A stretch of DNA of 64,000 bases from Clostridium pasteurianum BC1. GTDB lineage: Bacteria; Bacillota; Clostridia; Clostridiales; Clostridiaceae. The stretch spans positions 992,001-1,056,000 of the forward strand of contig NC_021182.1 in NCBI RefSeq assembly GCF_000389635.1, read 5' to 3'. The notes below the pieces were generated by a model, which was not told the DNA's origin, did no database searches, and saw nothing but the letters and a program-made list of their open reading frames with translations. The position numbers and the translations under genes were made by a program. Below, piece after piece: positions 43,242 through 51,444 of the stretch; within the stretch, counting starts at the first letter, position 1; each line of letters begins with the position of its first letter.

Positions 43242-43385
43242 TTAATCCACTTTGTATAAAGATTTTGGCATTTTAGTTTCTTTGGCTAAGAAAAACAAAC
43301 ACATGGAAGATGAAGTTTCAGCAATTATCATTGATACTGTACATATGGCAATTGCCATGAATTTTTTTATGTTTGGTGTTTTCAT
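43242..43385 (-). CDS. agrD: AgrD cyclic autoinducer precursor
   Basis: A 47-residue peptide in three parts. An N-terminal amphipathic helix (MKTPNIKKFMAIAICTVSMI) anchors it in the membrane. The signal region is SSSMCLFFL with Cys29. The polar tail AKETKMPKSLYKVD carries the conserved Pro and Leu of AgrD C-termini. By family rules Cys29 and Leu33 would form a five-residue thiolactone ring, C-L-F-F-L, with a short N-terminal tail. ATG 43385 is 13 bases after AAAGGA; ATG 43397 in the same frame is too close to it. The gene is convergent with agrC and 4.1 kb from agrB, which is unusual. Confidence 0.85.
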   Translation of the reverse strand: MKTPNIKKFMAIAICTVSMIIAETSSSMCLFFLAKETKMPKSLYKVD

Positions 43386-43524
43386 AATTATATCCATTCC
43401 TTTCGTTTCACTATAAGTATGCTCTAAATCACGAAGATTTATCTGTTTACGAGAACTATTACAGGTATTTTTAGTGTGATTTCTAAATTTTTCATACTCT
43501 TATATAACAATAATAAATAATTGC

Positions 43525-43557
43525 AATCAGTTTAGCTTAAACTAAGCTGATTTTTTA
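43525..43557 (+). terminator. Terminator for the regulator/kinase transcript
   Basis: AATCAGTTTAG pairs with CTAAGCTGATT around a short loop (one mismatch on each side) and is followed by TTTTTTA on the plus strand. It lies 285 bp past the agrC stop and beyond agrD, so the agrC transcript should cross agrD in antisense before ending here. Confidence 0.7.
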
Positions 43558-43622
43558 TTATATTTAATTATAATATATAAAATTTAATAGTTGTAGTACT
43601 TATACCATAAATGCATAAATTA

Positions 43623-43664
43623 CATCCTAAAATCATTATACGATAAAAATATTCCTTTAGGATG
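43623..43664. promoter_or_regulatory. Inverted repeat upstream of the peptide cluster
   Basis: CATCCTAAA (43623-43631) and TTTAGGATG (43656-43664) are exact inverted arms 24 bases apart, about 145 bp before the radical SAM gene. It could be an operator for the adjacent LytTR regulator or another factor. The rest of 43398-43807 is AT-rich and holds only the agrD promoter region, the terminator and this element. Confidence 0.4.
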
Positions 43665-43807
43665 AATAAGATATATATTGAGGAAAGTTTATTGTAATAG
43701 AAATAAAATCATGTTATTCTCTGAACATACAATAATTGCAAATGTTTCTAAAGCATGTGCATAAATACAAAATTTAATTATATATTATTATTTTTAGGAG
43801 GTAAAAT

Positions 43808-45373
43808 ATGTTGGAACTTCAAGAATCATCTAGTAAAATTGATGAATACATAAGCTATTTAAAAAAGAATACAAATCAGCCAAGAGCTTTAGCTAAACTT
43901 TTTAAAACAGATTCATCTTACTACATCTATGATACTGGAACAAGTAAAGTTATAAGTTGTAGTGAATTTGAGTATAAGACATTGGAAAAAATTATAAGCG
44001 GTAAAATAGATGAGATAGTGAATATGAGGAATGATGTTAGTGATGAAGAATATTTTCAAGCAATTGAAAATATTAAGAATGCCATAGAAGAAGAAGATAT
44101 TCTAAAAGCAGGCAATGATTTCAAGTTTGTTTCTCCTGGACATCTTGAAGAATTGGATGAAGAACTAGATAGCCGTGTAAGGCAAATTGTGCTAGAACTA
44201 ACCGGGAAATGCAATTTGAGATGTGGATATTGTATTTATTCTGAGAACTATAATGATAGGAGAAACTTCAACGAAAATGATATGACAGAAGATATTGCTA
44301 AAAAAGCAATTGATTATGCCAATTTGCATGGAGATAAAGAAGAAGGGGTTGCCATCACTTTCTATGGGGGAGAACCACTTATAAAGTTTGATTTATTGAA
44401 AAATTGTATAGAGTACGCAAAGAAGACAATCAAAGATAAAGAGCTTACTTTTTCTTTGACAAGCAATCTGACATTGATGACAAAGGAAATTGCTGAATAC
44501 TTGGCATCTGTAGAGGGGCTTAGTATAACCTGTAGTATAGATGGGCCGCAAGATGTTCATGATAGTTCAAGAAAGGACATCAATGGTAACGGCAGTTTCG
44601 AAAGAGCCATAAGAGGTTTGAAATACATAGTAGAGACTTTACGTGATAGTGCAGAGGAGAGAGTAACACTAAGTATGGTTTTTAATAGACCATATTCCTT
44701 TGAGAAACTTAAAGAAATAGCTCTTTTCTTTAAAGGTCTGGATTGGTTACCTGAAAAAATCAGCAAAAATGTGACATATCCCACTGTAAACAATATCGAC
44801 TATGATGAAGTTGAAAGAATAATTTCCCAAAATGGTGAATCCCCTGACTATCTAAGAATTTGGTCCGAAGAATCATACTTACACAAGTTAAAAAATTCAG
44901 AGGATAAGGAATTCTTTTCAAAAACAATTATTGAATCGCCATTCGTTAGAATTCATAGACGCCCAATATTTATAAAGTATATTAAGGATAACAATTTAAA
45001 TGGATGCTGTGTTCCCGGTGGCAGAAAGATATATGTTACAGCAAATGGAGATTTCTTAGTATGTGAAAGAATTGATGGATCACCAGTAATAGGGAATGTA
45101 TACGATGGAGTAGATAAGAAAAAGGTGAAAGAACTATTAGTAGAAGAATATGCAAATGAGGCTTTAAATGATTGCAAAAACTGTTGGGCCTCTAGGCTAT
45201 GTGAAATATGCTATGCAATGTGTTTTAATAGCGGAAAGATTGATATGAAAAAGAAAAGGTATTACTGTAATTTTGTTAGAAAACATATGGAAAAATCCAT
45301 AATACTCTACCATAAATGTTTGGAAATTAATCCCAAAGAACTAGAGTATTTAAATGATTTTATATTAAGGTAG
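43808..45373 (+). CDS. Radical SAM/SPASM peptide maturase
   Basis: A 521-residue enzyme. Residues 1-120 resemble a peptide-binding (RRE/PqqD-like) domain: SSYYIYDTGTSKVISCSEFE. The radical SAM core has Cys135-x3-Cys139-x2-Cys142 in CNLRCGYC and the GGEP motif in ITFYGGEPLIKF. The C-terminal SPASM region has about nine Cys, among them NGCCVPGG, LVCERID, CKNCWASRLCEICYAMC and YYC, for two further clusters. Such enzymes make thioether or C-C links in cysteine-rich peptides. It matches the general type of clostridial Cys-rich peptide maturases. A 9-bp gap leads to the M16 gene. AGGAGG precedes the ATG. Confidence 0.92.
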   Translation: MLELQESSSKIDEYISYLKKNTNQPRALAKLFKTDSSYYIYDTGTSKVISCSEFEYKTLEKIISGKIDEIVNMRNDVSDEEYFQAIENIKNAIEEEDILKAGNDFKFVSPGHLEELDEELDSRVRQIVLELTGKCNLRCGYCIYSENYNDRRNFNENDMTEDIAKKAIDYANLHGDKEEGVAITFYGGEPLIKFDLLKNCIEYAKKTIKDKELTFSLTSNLTLMTKEIAEYLASVEGLSITCSIDGPQDVHDSSRKDINGNGSFERAIRGLKYIVETLRDSAEERVTLSMVFNRPYSFEKLKEIALFFKGLDWLPEKISKNVTYPTVNNIDYDEVERIISQNGESPDYLRIWSEESYLHKLKNSEDKEFFSKTIIESPFVRIHRRPIFIKYIKDNNLNGCCVPGGRKIYVTANGDFLVCERIDGSPVIGNVYDGVDKKKVKELLVEEYANEALNDCKNCWASRLCEICYAMCFNSGKIDMKKKRYYCNFVRKHMEKSIILYHKCLEINPKELEYLNDFILR

Positions 45374-45382
45374 AACATCATT

Positions 45383-46744
45383 ATGAAAGTAAATATAAAT
45401 AAATATTACAGTGACATGGACAAACTAAAACTGGGAACATTAGAAAATGGCCTTAGTTATTATATATACGACAATGCTGCTGAAGGTGATGTAATAAGAA
45501 TATCTTTAGTGGTAAAAGTTGGTTCTTTAATGGAAGAAGATAGTCAAGCGGGAATAGCGCATTTTATCGAGCATATGTGTATTTATAATAGTAATTTTGT
45601 ATATACAAATGAAGACAATATAGAGGTTAAGAAAAACAGTTTAATGTCGGGCTATACCAATTTCGAAGAGACGGTTTACTTTTTAAATTGTCAAATTGAA
45701 GAGCTTAAATATAGATTAGTGGCCTTTAGGGACATAATAACTGGACGCAATCTTGTAATGAGCAGCATGAATGAAATAAAAGAGGAACTGAGGCTTGAAA
45801 TAATTACTGAAAGCAAAACTTCAAAATTTAGATTACAGCAAATTATTTTGCCGGAGCTGGTAGGTATTAAACAGCTAAAAGATAAATTTCCTTTGGGCAG
45901 TTTAAAGTGTGTTCAGGATTTAAGTTTTGAATCCGTACAAAGATTTCATAACAAATGGTACAAGCCAGAAAACAGTGCTGTTTTTATAGTTGGCTCAATT
46001 GAAAAATGTAAAGCTAAAGCATTGTTGGAAGAGATTTTTTCAACCATTGAAAGAAGTAATTCAAGTTATGTAAAACCATCGTTTAAGAGTAATATAAGTT
46101 CAAGTAAAGTATTAATGAATACTGTTCATAATCTGAAGTATGATGAGATGCAGTTATACTACTTGAAGCCAAGCTTACGTTACAATTCAATAAATGACCT
46201 CAAGTCGAAAATAACAGATTATTTTGGCTTAACATTGATTGAAAAATATATTAAAGAAGTATTGATGATCAACGAAATAGATTTTATTAGCTTGGCCTTT
46301 GTTTCAGAAAGATTATTAAGTGAAATGAATTTTAATGTTCTGGAATTGAAGGTTAAAGAAGGGCTTTTTAAGAAAGCTGAATGTGTCTTTAATATTATAA
46401 TAAAGGAACTGGCATCTCATGGACTCTCAGAAAAACAATTTATAAAGTATAAGCAAAATTTTATATACGAGTTAACAGAATATTATAGACAGAATAAAGT
46501 GGTTAGTAATAAAGAAATAGCTAAAGAATGTGTAAGCAACTATTTGTTTAATGAGCCATTAATTTCTGTTAACCATGAATATAATTTGTGTTGTTCCATT
46601 GTTCAGGAACTTCAACTTAAAGACTTCAATATTCTCATAGAAAAAATCTTGAAAAATGAAAATTTGTTACTTTCATTCAATTCTAAAGAAGATTTGTTTG
46701 AAAGTAAGGACAAATTTGAGAGAATATTGAATTTCAATCAATAG
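45383..46744 (+). CDS. M16 zinc peptidase of the peptide cluster
   Basis: A 453-residue M16 (insulinase/PqqF type) metallopeptidase. The inverted zinc motif HxxEH is His60-Phe-Ile-Glu63-His64 in GIAHFIEHMC, and the third ligand Glu should be in NEIKEELRLE about 70-75 residues later. The later QRFHNKWYKPENSAVFIVGS is the usual M16 strand. It lacks a signal peptide and is probably cytoplasmic. It most likely removes the leader of the modified precursor encoded next. No second M16 subunit is present, so it may work as a homodimer. Confidence 0.9.
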   Translation: MKVNINKYYSDMDKLKLGTLENGLSYYIYDNAAEGDVIRISLVVKVGSLMEEDSQAGIAHFIEHMCIYNSNFVYTNEDNIEVKKNSLMSGYTNFEETVYFLNCQIEELKYRLVAFRDIITGRNLVMSSMNEIKEELRLEIITESKTSKFRLQQIILPELVGIKQLKDKFPLGSLKCVQDLSFESVQRFHNKWYKPENSAVFIVGSIEKCKAKALLEEIFSTIERSNSSYVKPSFKSNISSSKVLMNTVHNLKYDEMQLYYLKPSLRYNSINDLKSKITDYFGLTLIEKYIKEVLMINEIDFISLAFVSERLLSEMNFNVLELKVKEGLFKKAECVFNIIIKELASHGLSEKQFIKYKQNFIYELTEYYRQNKVVSNKEIAKECVSNYLFNEPLISVNHEYNLCCSIVQELQLKDFNILIEKILKNENLLLSFNSKEDLFESKDKFERILNFNQ

Positions 46745-46842
46745 TAACTTTAATTTCTCTAAAGGCGCCATAATGTACATAAGGGGAAATTAATGTTTAT
46801 TATAAATTATAAATTTTTTAAAGATTAGGGGAGGAAAAAATT

Positions 46843-47034
46843 ATGAAATTAGTAAATCCAGCAGGAAGAGATTTTACAACATTCTCAACAGAGGTGAATC
46901 GTTGCGCATGTATGTGCTACAATTCATGGTCTTCAGCATATAACGGTGCAGATGACTACACATGCTCATGTAACTGCCAAAGTGGTAATACTAGCAATCT
47001 AAATTCAAACTTTAACTCATCATATATTGTATAA
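46843..47034 (+). CDS. Cysteine-rich RiPP precursor peptide
   Basis: A 63-residue peptide with a 20-residue leader (MKLVNPAGRDFTTFSTEVNR) and a core that begins CACMCYNSW. Six cysteines, at 21, 23, 25, 41, 43 and 45, form two CxCxC groups 15 residues apart. The C-terminal tail is rich in Asn and Ser. It is encoded between the maturation enzymes and the exporter, with GGGGAGG before the ATG and a strong terminator after the stop. It resembles in outline the clostridial Cys-rich radical SAM substrates (such as Clo7bot/CLI_3235-type families), but I cannot confirm membership. The product may be an antimicrobial or signalling peptide. Confidence 0.85.
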   Translation: MKLVNPAGRDFTTFSTEVNRCACMCYNSWSSAYNGADDYTCSCNCQSGNTSNLNSNFNSSYIV

Positions 47035-47048
47035 AAGTAACATAAAAG

Positions 47049-47089
47049 TTTCTCGCATAATTTTTATTATGCGAGAAATTTAATTTTTT
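47049..47089 (+). terminator. Strong terminator after the precursor gene
   Basis: TTTCTCGCATAAT and ATTATGCGAGAAA form a perfect 13-bp stem, followed by TTTAATTTTTTC. It would make the short precursor message abundant relative to the exporter gene downstream. Confidence 0.9.
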
Positions 47090-47208
47090 CTATAGCAGAA
47101 ATGGAACGCTTTTTTGTTAAGAAAAAAGTTATCATGTGAAACCAAATGTTGATGTTGAAAAATTATTTATTATAAACAAAAATAAGTTTGAAAGGATATG
47201 TTCAATAC

Positions 47209-49053
47209 ATGGTAAAAATTAAAAACTCCGTTAATGAAATAAAAAAGATGGGTACTTTTTTATTAAAAGCAATAAGATTATTATGGGATAGTTCAAAAAT
47301 AAGTTTCATAGTTACATTGATAATTACAATTATTAATGGTGTAATTATTCCTTTGAACTTAGTAATTTCTAAATATTTGATTGACAGTGTTGTAGCTGCT
47401 TTGGCTAATGCAAATAATCACAAATATTATAATGTGGTGTTTTTGTGGTTAGGCATAGAATTTGCAATTACTGTTTTTTCTCAATTGATTCAGAGAGTAA
47501 ATACATATTACTCTGTAATCCAAGTGAGGACTTTAAATAATCATATATGCAAACTTATTGTGAAGAAGTCAAATGAATTAGATCTTTCTTTTTTTGAAAA
47601 TAACGATTTTTATAATAAAATTGAAAAAGCAAATGATCAAGCGGCCTATTCTGCAATGGCAATTATCAATGCATTAATGGAAGTGATAAAAAACTTTACT
47701 ATATTAGTAGGATCTATAGCAATTGTAATTCAGCTAAGTCCATTTATGCTGCTTTTATGCTTGCTAACGTCTATTCCCATGTTTATTTTAAACCTAAAGA
47801 TATCGGAATTTAAATATAGTGTTTATAGTAAGAGAATAGAAAAAACCAGATTTGCACAACATCTTCAGAAGCTAATGCTTCATTACAATAGTGTTAAGGA
47901 AATAAAATTAAGTAGATTGGGAAAATATTTTGAGAATTTAATCTTATCAATATATAAGGAAAATCTTGATAAAGATAAATCTGTAGAGAAGAAGCGATTT
48001 GGACGTTTAAGTCTTGCTGATTGTTTAAGTGTGATAATTACATATTGCTATAAATTTTATATAGTTATTCTTACTATTAGCAAAGGATTAACTATAGGAT
48101 CAATGAATATGTATGTGACAGCAATAACTAATGTAGATAACTCAATTAAAAGTACTCTGAATAATATGGCAGAGTTATATTCAAATAATCTTTATATAGA
48201 AAATTTGTTTTACGTATTAGATTTGAAGCCAATAATTGTAGCTAAAGAGGTACCAAAAATTCTTAAGAATAGCATAACGGATTGTATTGAATTTAGAAAT
48301 GTATCCTTTAAGTATCCGGAATCAAATAAATATGTACTAAAAAATGTTAGTTTCAAAATAAAAGCAAACCAAAATTGTGCCCTTGTTGGACTAAATGGAT
48401 GCGGGAAAACAACTCTTATTAAACTTTTAGCAAGGTTATATGAGCCAACAGAAGGTGGAATTTTTATTGACGGAATAAACATTAATGAATTTAGTTTAGA
48501 GTTATTATATAAATGTATAAATGTCGTATTTCAAGATTTTATGAAGTATCCATTTACAGTTAAAGAAAATATAGGCTTTGGAAATATAGAGAACCTTGGT
48601 GATATGGATAGGATAGAGCTTTCCGCTAAAAAGGCAAATGCCTATGAATTTATTCAGTCATTAAAAAATAAATTTGATACAAAATTAGAAAAATTGTGGT
48701 CAAATGGAGTTGAATTATCCTTGGGTCAGTGGCAAAAGTTGGCCATTAGCAGAGCATTTATGAGTAATTCATCAATTTTAATCTTAGATGAACCAACAGC
48801 TTCCGTTGATGCTGAAACAGAATATGAATTGTTTAAAAATTTCAAAGAATTAGTAGGTAATAGGACTAGTATATTAATATCTCATAGATTTTCTACAGTG
48901 AGGATGGCTGATTTAATAATAGTATTGAATGAAGGTACAGTTATTGAAAAAGGGACACATAACAGTTTAATGTTAAAAGAAGGACTCTACTCAAAGTTAT
49001 ACAATATGCAAGCAGAAGGATATTTAGATAATTCTGTTGACGTGGTTAGTTGA
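47209..49053 (+). CDS. ABC exporter (fused membrane and ATPase domains)
   Basis: A 614-residue half-transporter with six membrane helices (to about 330) and a C-terminal ATPase. Walker A is VGLNGCGKTTLIK, the signature is LSLGQWQKLAISRAF, Walker B is SILILDEPTASVDAE and the switch is LISHRFSTV. There is no C39 peptidase domain, so leader removal must be done by another enzyme, consistent with the M16 peptidase. It probably exports the mature cysteine-rich peptide as a homodimer. I start at ATG 47209; the upstream TTG overlaps the GAAAGGA site. Confidence 0.92.
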   Translation: MVKIKNSVNEIKKMGTFLLKAIRLLWDSSKISFIVTLIITIINGVIIPLNLVISKYLIDSVVAALANANNHKYYNVVFLWLGIEFAITVFSQLIQRVNTYYSVIQVRTLNNHICKLIVKKSNELDLSFFENNDFYNKIEKANDQAAYSAMAIINALMEVIKNFTILVGSIAIVIQLSPFMLLLCLLTSIPMFILNLKISEFKYSVYSKRIEKTRFAQHLQKLMLHYNSVKEIKLSRLGKYFENLILSIYKENLDKDKSVEKKRFGRLSLADCLSVIITYCYKFYIVILTISKGLTIGSMNMYVTAITNVDNSIKSTLNNMAELYSNNLYIENLFYVLDLKPIIVAKEVPKILKNSITDCIEFRNVSFKYPESNKYVLKNVSFKIKANQNCALVGLNGCGKTTLIKLLARLYEPTEGGIFIDGININEFSLELLYKCINVVFQDFMKYPFTVKENIGFGNIENLGDMDRIELSAKKANAYEFIQSLKNKFDTKLEKLWSNGVELSLGQWQKLAISRAFMSNSSILILDEPTASVDAETEYELFKNFKELVGNRTSILISHRFSTVRMADLIIVLNEGTVIEKGTHNSLMLKEGLYSKLYNMQAEGYLDNSVDVVS

Positions 49054-49206
49054 TAAGTATCTTTACTTTTCTGAAATATATTCGTAAAATCATGTATACC
49101 ACAAATTTATAGAAAGACTGACATTCAAAAGATTATATGTTTTGTTTATTAATTTTCTTTCACACAGAAAATATTTTCCTTTCACTTTAAGACCTTTAAC
49201 TGAATA

Positions 49207-49323
49207 ATTACAGGTATTGGCTTTGCTTACGTAAAGTATGTAATGGACTTGTATATAGGCAAGGTTTTTGTTGAGATCAAAAATGGAAAGTATTCTAAAT
49301 TTCCTTTAGTTTTTAGAAAACAG
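49207..49323 (+). pseudogene. Remnant of a duplicated histidine kinase 3' end
   Basis: 39 codons (ITGIGFAYVKYVMDLYIGKV and onward to KFPLVFRK) align without gaps to the end of the kinase at 35109-36314 (STGIGLAYVKHVMDLHKGRV). No other part of a kinase gene precedes it. Together with the stub at 36739 it shows that the segment between was inserted into, or recombined between, two copies of the system. Confidence 0.82.
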
Positions 49324-49334
49324 CTTAAATATTT

Positions 49335-49402
49335 AAAACTCATTGAATGGATATTTATAGTGTAATTGGCAAACAACAATTACCCATTTAATGAGTTTTT
49401 AT
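49335..49402 (+). terminator. Hairpin terminator after the kinase remnant
   Basis: AAAACTCATTGAATGG pairs with CCATTTAATGAGTTTT over a 33-base loop and is followed by a T-rich run. Confidence 0.6.
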
Positions 49403-49495
49403 ATTTTTTAATATCAAATCTAATATAAATAAATTGTTTTACAAAAAGAAGATATATAGTAAAAAAGAAAAAATTTATTGTATTTCATCACCATC

Positions 49496-49528
49496 TTAAC
49501 GTTGTCTTAATATTTGTTTTGGTAATAT
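49496..49528 (+). promoter_or_regulatory. Direct-repeat regulator box and promoter of the transport operon
   Basis: TTAACG (49496) and TTAATA (49507) are hexamers 11 bp apart, followed by TAATAT at 49523-49528 as the -10 element. The spacing and the near-identical copy at 36655 support an OmpR-type binding site, most simply for the regulator at 34450. Confidence 0.6.
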
Positions 49529-49564
49529 ATAGATAATAAGAAAAAATATTAAGAAGGTGAATTA

Positions 49565-50929
49565 ATGAAGAGAAAAAAAATTATATTATTTGTAACCCTG
49601 ATAATCATTATATCAGTTCTGGGTATTTATCCGGTAATAAATAAGAAAAAATTAGACTCAAAGGAGAGTAATACTTTAAAAATCTATGTTACGGGACAAA
49701 ATGGAAGTTATGATAAAAGGATTGAGGGTATTATTAATGAATTTGAAAAAAAATATCCCAATATAAAGATTCAAAAAGTGATATTTGATATTAATGAAGG
49801 TGATGGAATCAATGGATATGTAAAAAAAATGCTTGCGGATACTTTAGCAGGGAATGGTCCAGATATATTAGATTTAGATTATATGAGTATAAGAAAGCTA
49901 GAAAGATCTGAAATGCTTCTGGATTTAAAACCTCTTATGGAAAAGGATAAGGATTTTAAAAAAGAAGATTATAATACAAAAGTTATTGAGGCAGGTTTGT
50001 ATAATGGTAAACAATTAATAATGCCTTTGGATTATTATGTTAATCAATATATAACCACTGAACAGCTTTTAAAAAATAACAATATTAAATTGGAAGACAA
50101 CTACTCTCAAAAAGATTTTATGAATGCATTGGATGGATATATTTCTTCAATAAATGGCAATAAAAACAAATTCCTCTTTGCCATGCCAATGAATATAGGA
50201 GACTTTTTAGCCAGCAGTGGTGAAGAATTTATTGATTACAACAATAAGAGAGTATACTTTGATAAACCGGGATTTAAAGAAATAATAGATAATTATAAGA
50301 AGATTTATAAAGCATCTAAAAAGCCAGCAGACATTTCAGGTTATTCTGGCGTTGAAGGCTTTGAAAACTTAAAAAATGGAAATACTCTATTTTCAAATGA
50401 TCCTATTGCTCTAAGAGACACTTTTTTTGTATACGAATCTCTAATAAACCAAGTTATTGGAGAGACACAAATTATAAATAGTATGCCAACCTATAAAGGG
50501 GGCGATAAAGCTACTGCTATTGTTGCTCAATCCCTAGCTATAAGTAAAAATTGTAAAAATAAATCAGCAGCATATAATTTTATAAAAACTGCTATTTCTG
50601 AGGATATACAATCATCCTCTAATTTACCTTCCTTTATACCAATTAATAAGAAAGCTGCAAAAGATCTGGAAAACCAATATATGAAGGAGAAAGTAAATGG
50701 TACTTTTGAATACAATAAAAATATAAAAATAGTAGAACAGCCATTATCTGATAATTTTCAAAAATATTATAGTAAGATAACAAATAATATAGAGAATGCT
50801 GTAATTACTGATTCTGAAGTAGAGCAGATAATGATGGAATCTTTGACTCCATATTTTGAAGATAAATCATCTTATGAAAGTTGTGTTAAAGCTTTAGAAA
50901 ACAAAATCAAATTATATATTAATGAATAA
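49565..50929 (+). CDS. Extracellular solute-binding protein (family 1)
   Basis: A 454-residue binding protein of the carbohydrate ABC importer type: an N-terminal membrane helix (residues 5-24) without a lipobox Cys, then TLKIYVTGQNGSYDKRIEGI, FEKKYPNIKIQKV, GNGPDILDLDY and IMPLDYYVNQYITTEQL. It would stay anchored in the membrane instead of being a lipoprotein. It is the first gene of a six-gene operon with two matching permeases. The ligand is not known. AAGAAGGTGA precedes the ATG. Confidence 0.88.
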   Translation: MKRKKIILFVTLIIIISVLGIYPVINKKKLDSKESNTLKIYVTGQNGSYDKRIEGIINEFEKKYPNIKIQKVIFDINEGDGINGYVKKMLADTLAGNGPDILDLDYMSIRKLERSEMLLDLKPLMEKDKDFKKEDYNTKVIEAGLYNGKQLIMPLDYYVNQYITTEQLLKNNNIKLEDNYSQKDFMNALDGYISSINGNKNKFLFAMPMNIGDFLASSGEEFIDYNNKRVYFDKPGFKEIIDNYKKIYKASKKPADISGYSGVEGFENLKNGNTLFSNDPIALRDTFFVYESLINQVIGETQIINSMPTYKGGDKATAIVAQSLAISKNCKNKSAAYNFIKTAISEDIQSSSNLPSFIPINKKAAKDLENQYMKEKVNGTFEYNKNIKIVEQPLSDNFQKYYSKITNNIENAVITDSEVEQIMMESLTPYFEDKSSYESCVKALENKIKLYINE

Positions 50930-50942
50930 AGGAGTATGTATA

Positions 50943-51425
50943 ATGAAAAGTAAAAATAATATTAAAATTGTAATATGTATAGTTAGTATAATTATTTTTA
51001 TATTTTTAACAGGATGTTCAACTTCAAATAAAAATGTTAATAACGAATCTTCAACACAAAATAGCAATTCTGGCAATAATAAGCCTTCGGATACAACAGC
51101 ATCAATAAATAACCCAGATATAAAAGGTAATGTTACAGAATTAGATGGAAATAAGATAAACATTTCGAAAATAACCCAAAAATCTAATGGAACAGTTACA
51201 GGAAGTAAAAAAAGCTCAAAAGCAGCTGCAAATAATACAGGCACATTTGAAGTTAATAAAGATACTGCTTTTACTATTAGAACCTCATCCGATAAGGGAA
51301 ATACTTCCACAGATAAAGCTGGAGCTATATCAGATATTAAAGTAGATTCCTTAGTTGAGGTATGGGGTGAAAAAAGTGGAAATACTATTATAGCTAAAAA
51401 TGTAATTATATATATATATAATTAA
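50943..51425 (+). CDS. Small lipoprotein of the transport operon
   Basis: A 160-residue lipoprotein with signal peptide and lipobox FLTGC, an Asn/Ser-rich linker and a small C-terminal beta domain (VTELDGNKINISKITQKSNG and IKVDSLVEVWGEKSGNTIIA) resembling DUF5666-like domains. The function is unknown. ATG 50943 is used because AAAGGAG lies eight bases upstream. It lies 13 bp after the binding protein gene, and a hairpin follows. Confidence 0.72.
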   Translation: MKSKNNIKIVICIVSIIIFIFLTGCSTSNKNVNNESSTQNSNSGNNKPSDTTASINNPDIKGNVTELDGNKINISKITQKSNGTVTGSKKSSKAAANNTGTFEVNKDTAFTIRTSSDKGNTSTDKAGAISDIKVDSLVEVWGEKSGNTIIAKNVIIYIYN

Positions 51426-51444
51426 AATATCAAATTAATCCTAG

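Noticed and set aside
46843-47034. Precursor read as a small metallothionein or metal-binding protein
   Set aside because: The CxCxC groups would suit metal binding, but the position between a radical SAM maturase, a peptidase and an exporter, with a leader-like N-terminus, favours a modified peptide.
47188-47208. TTG start for the ABC exporter
   Set aside because: The TTG overlaps the GAAAGGA ribosome binding site, so ATG 47209 is preferred.
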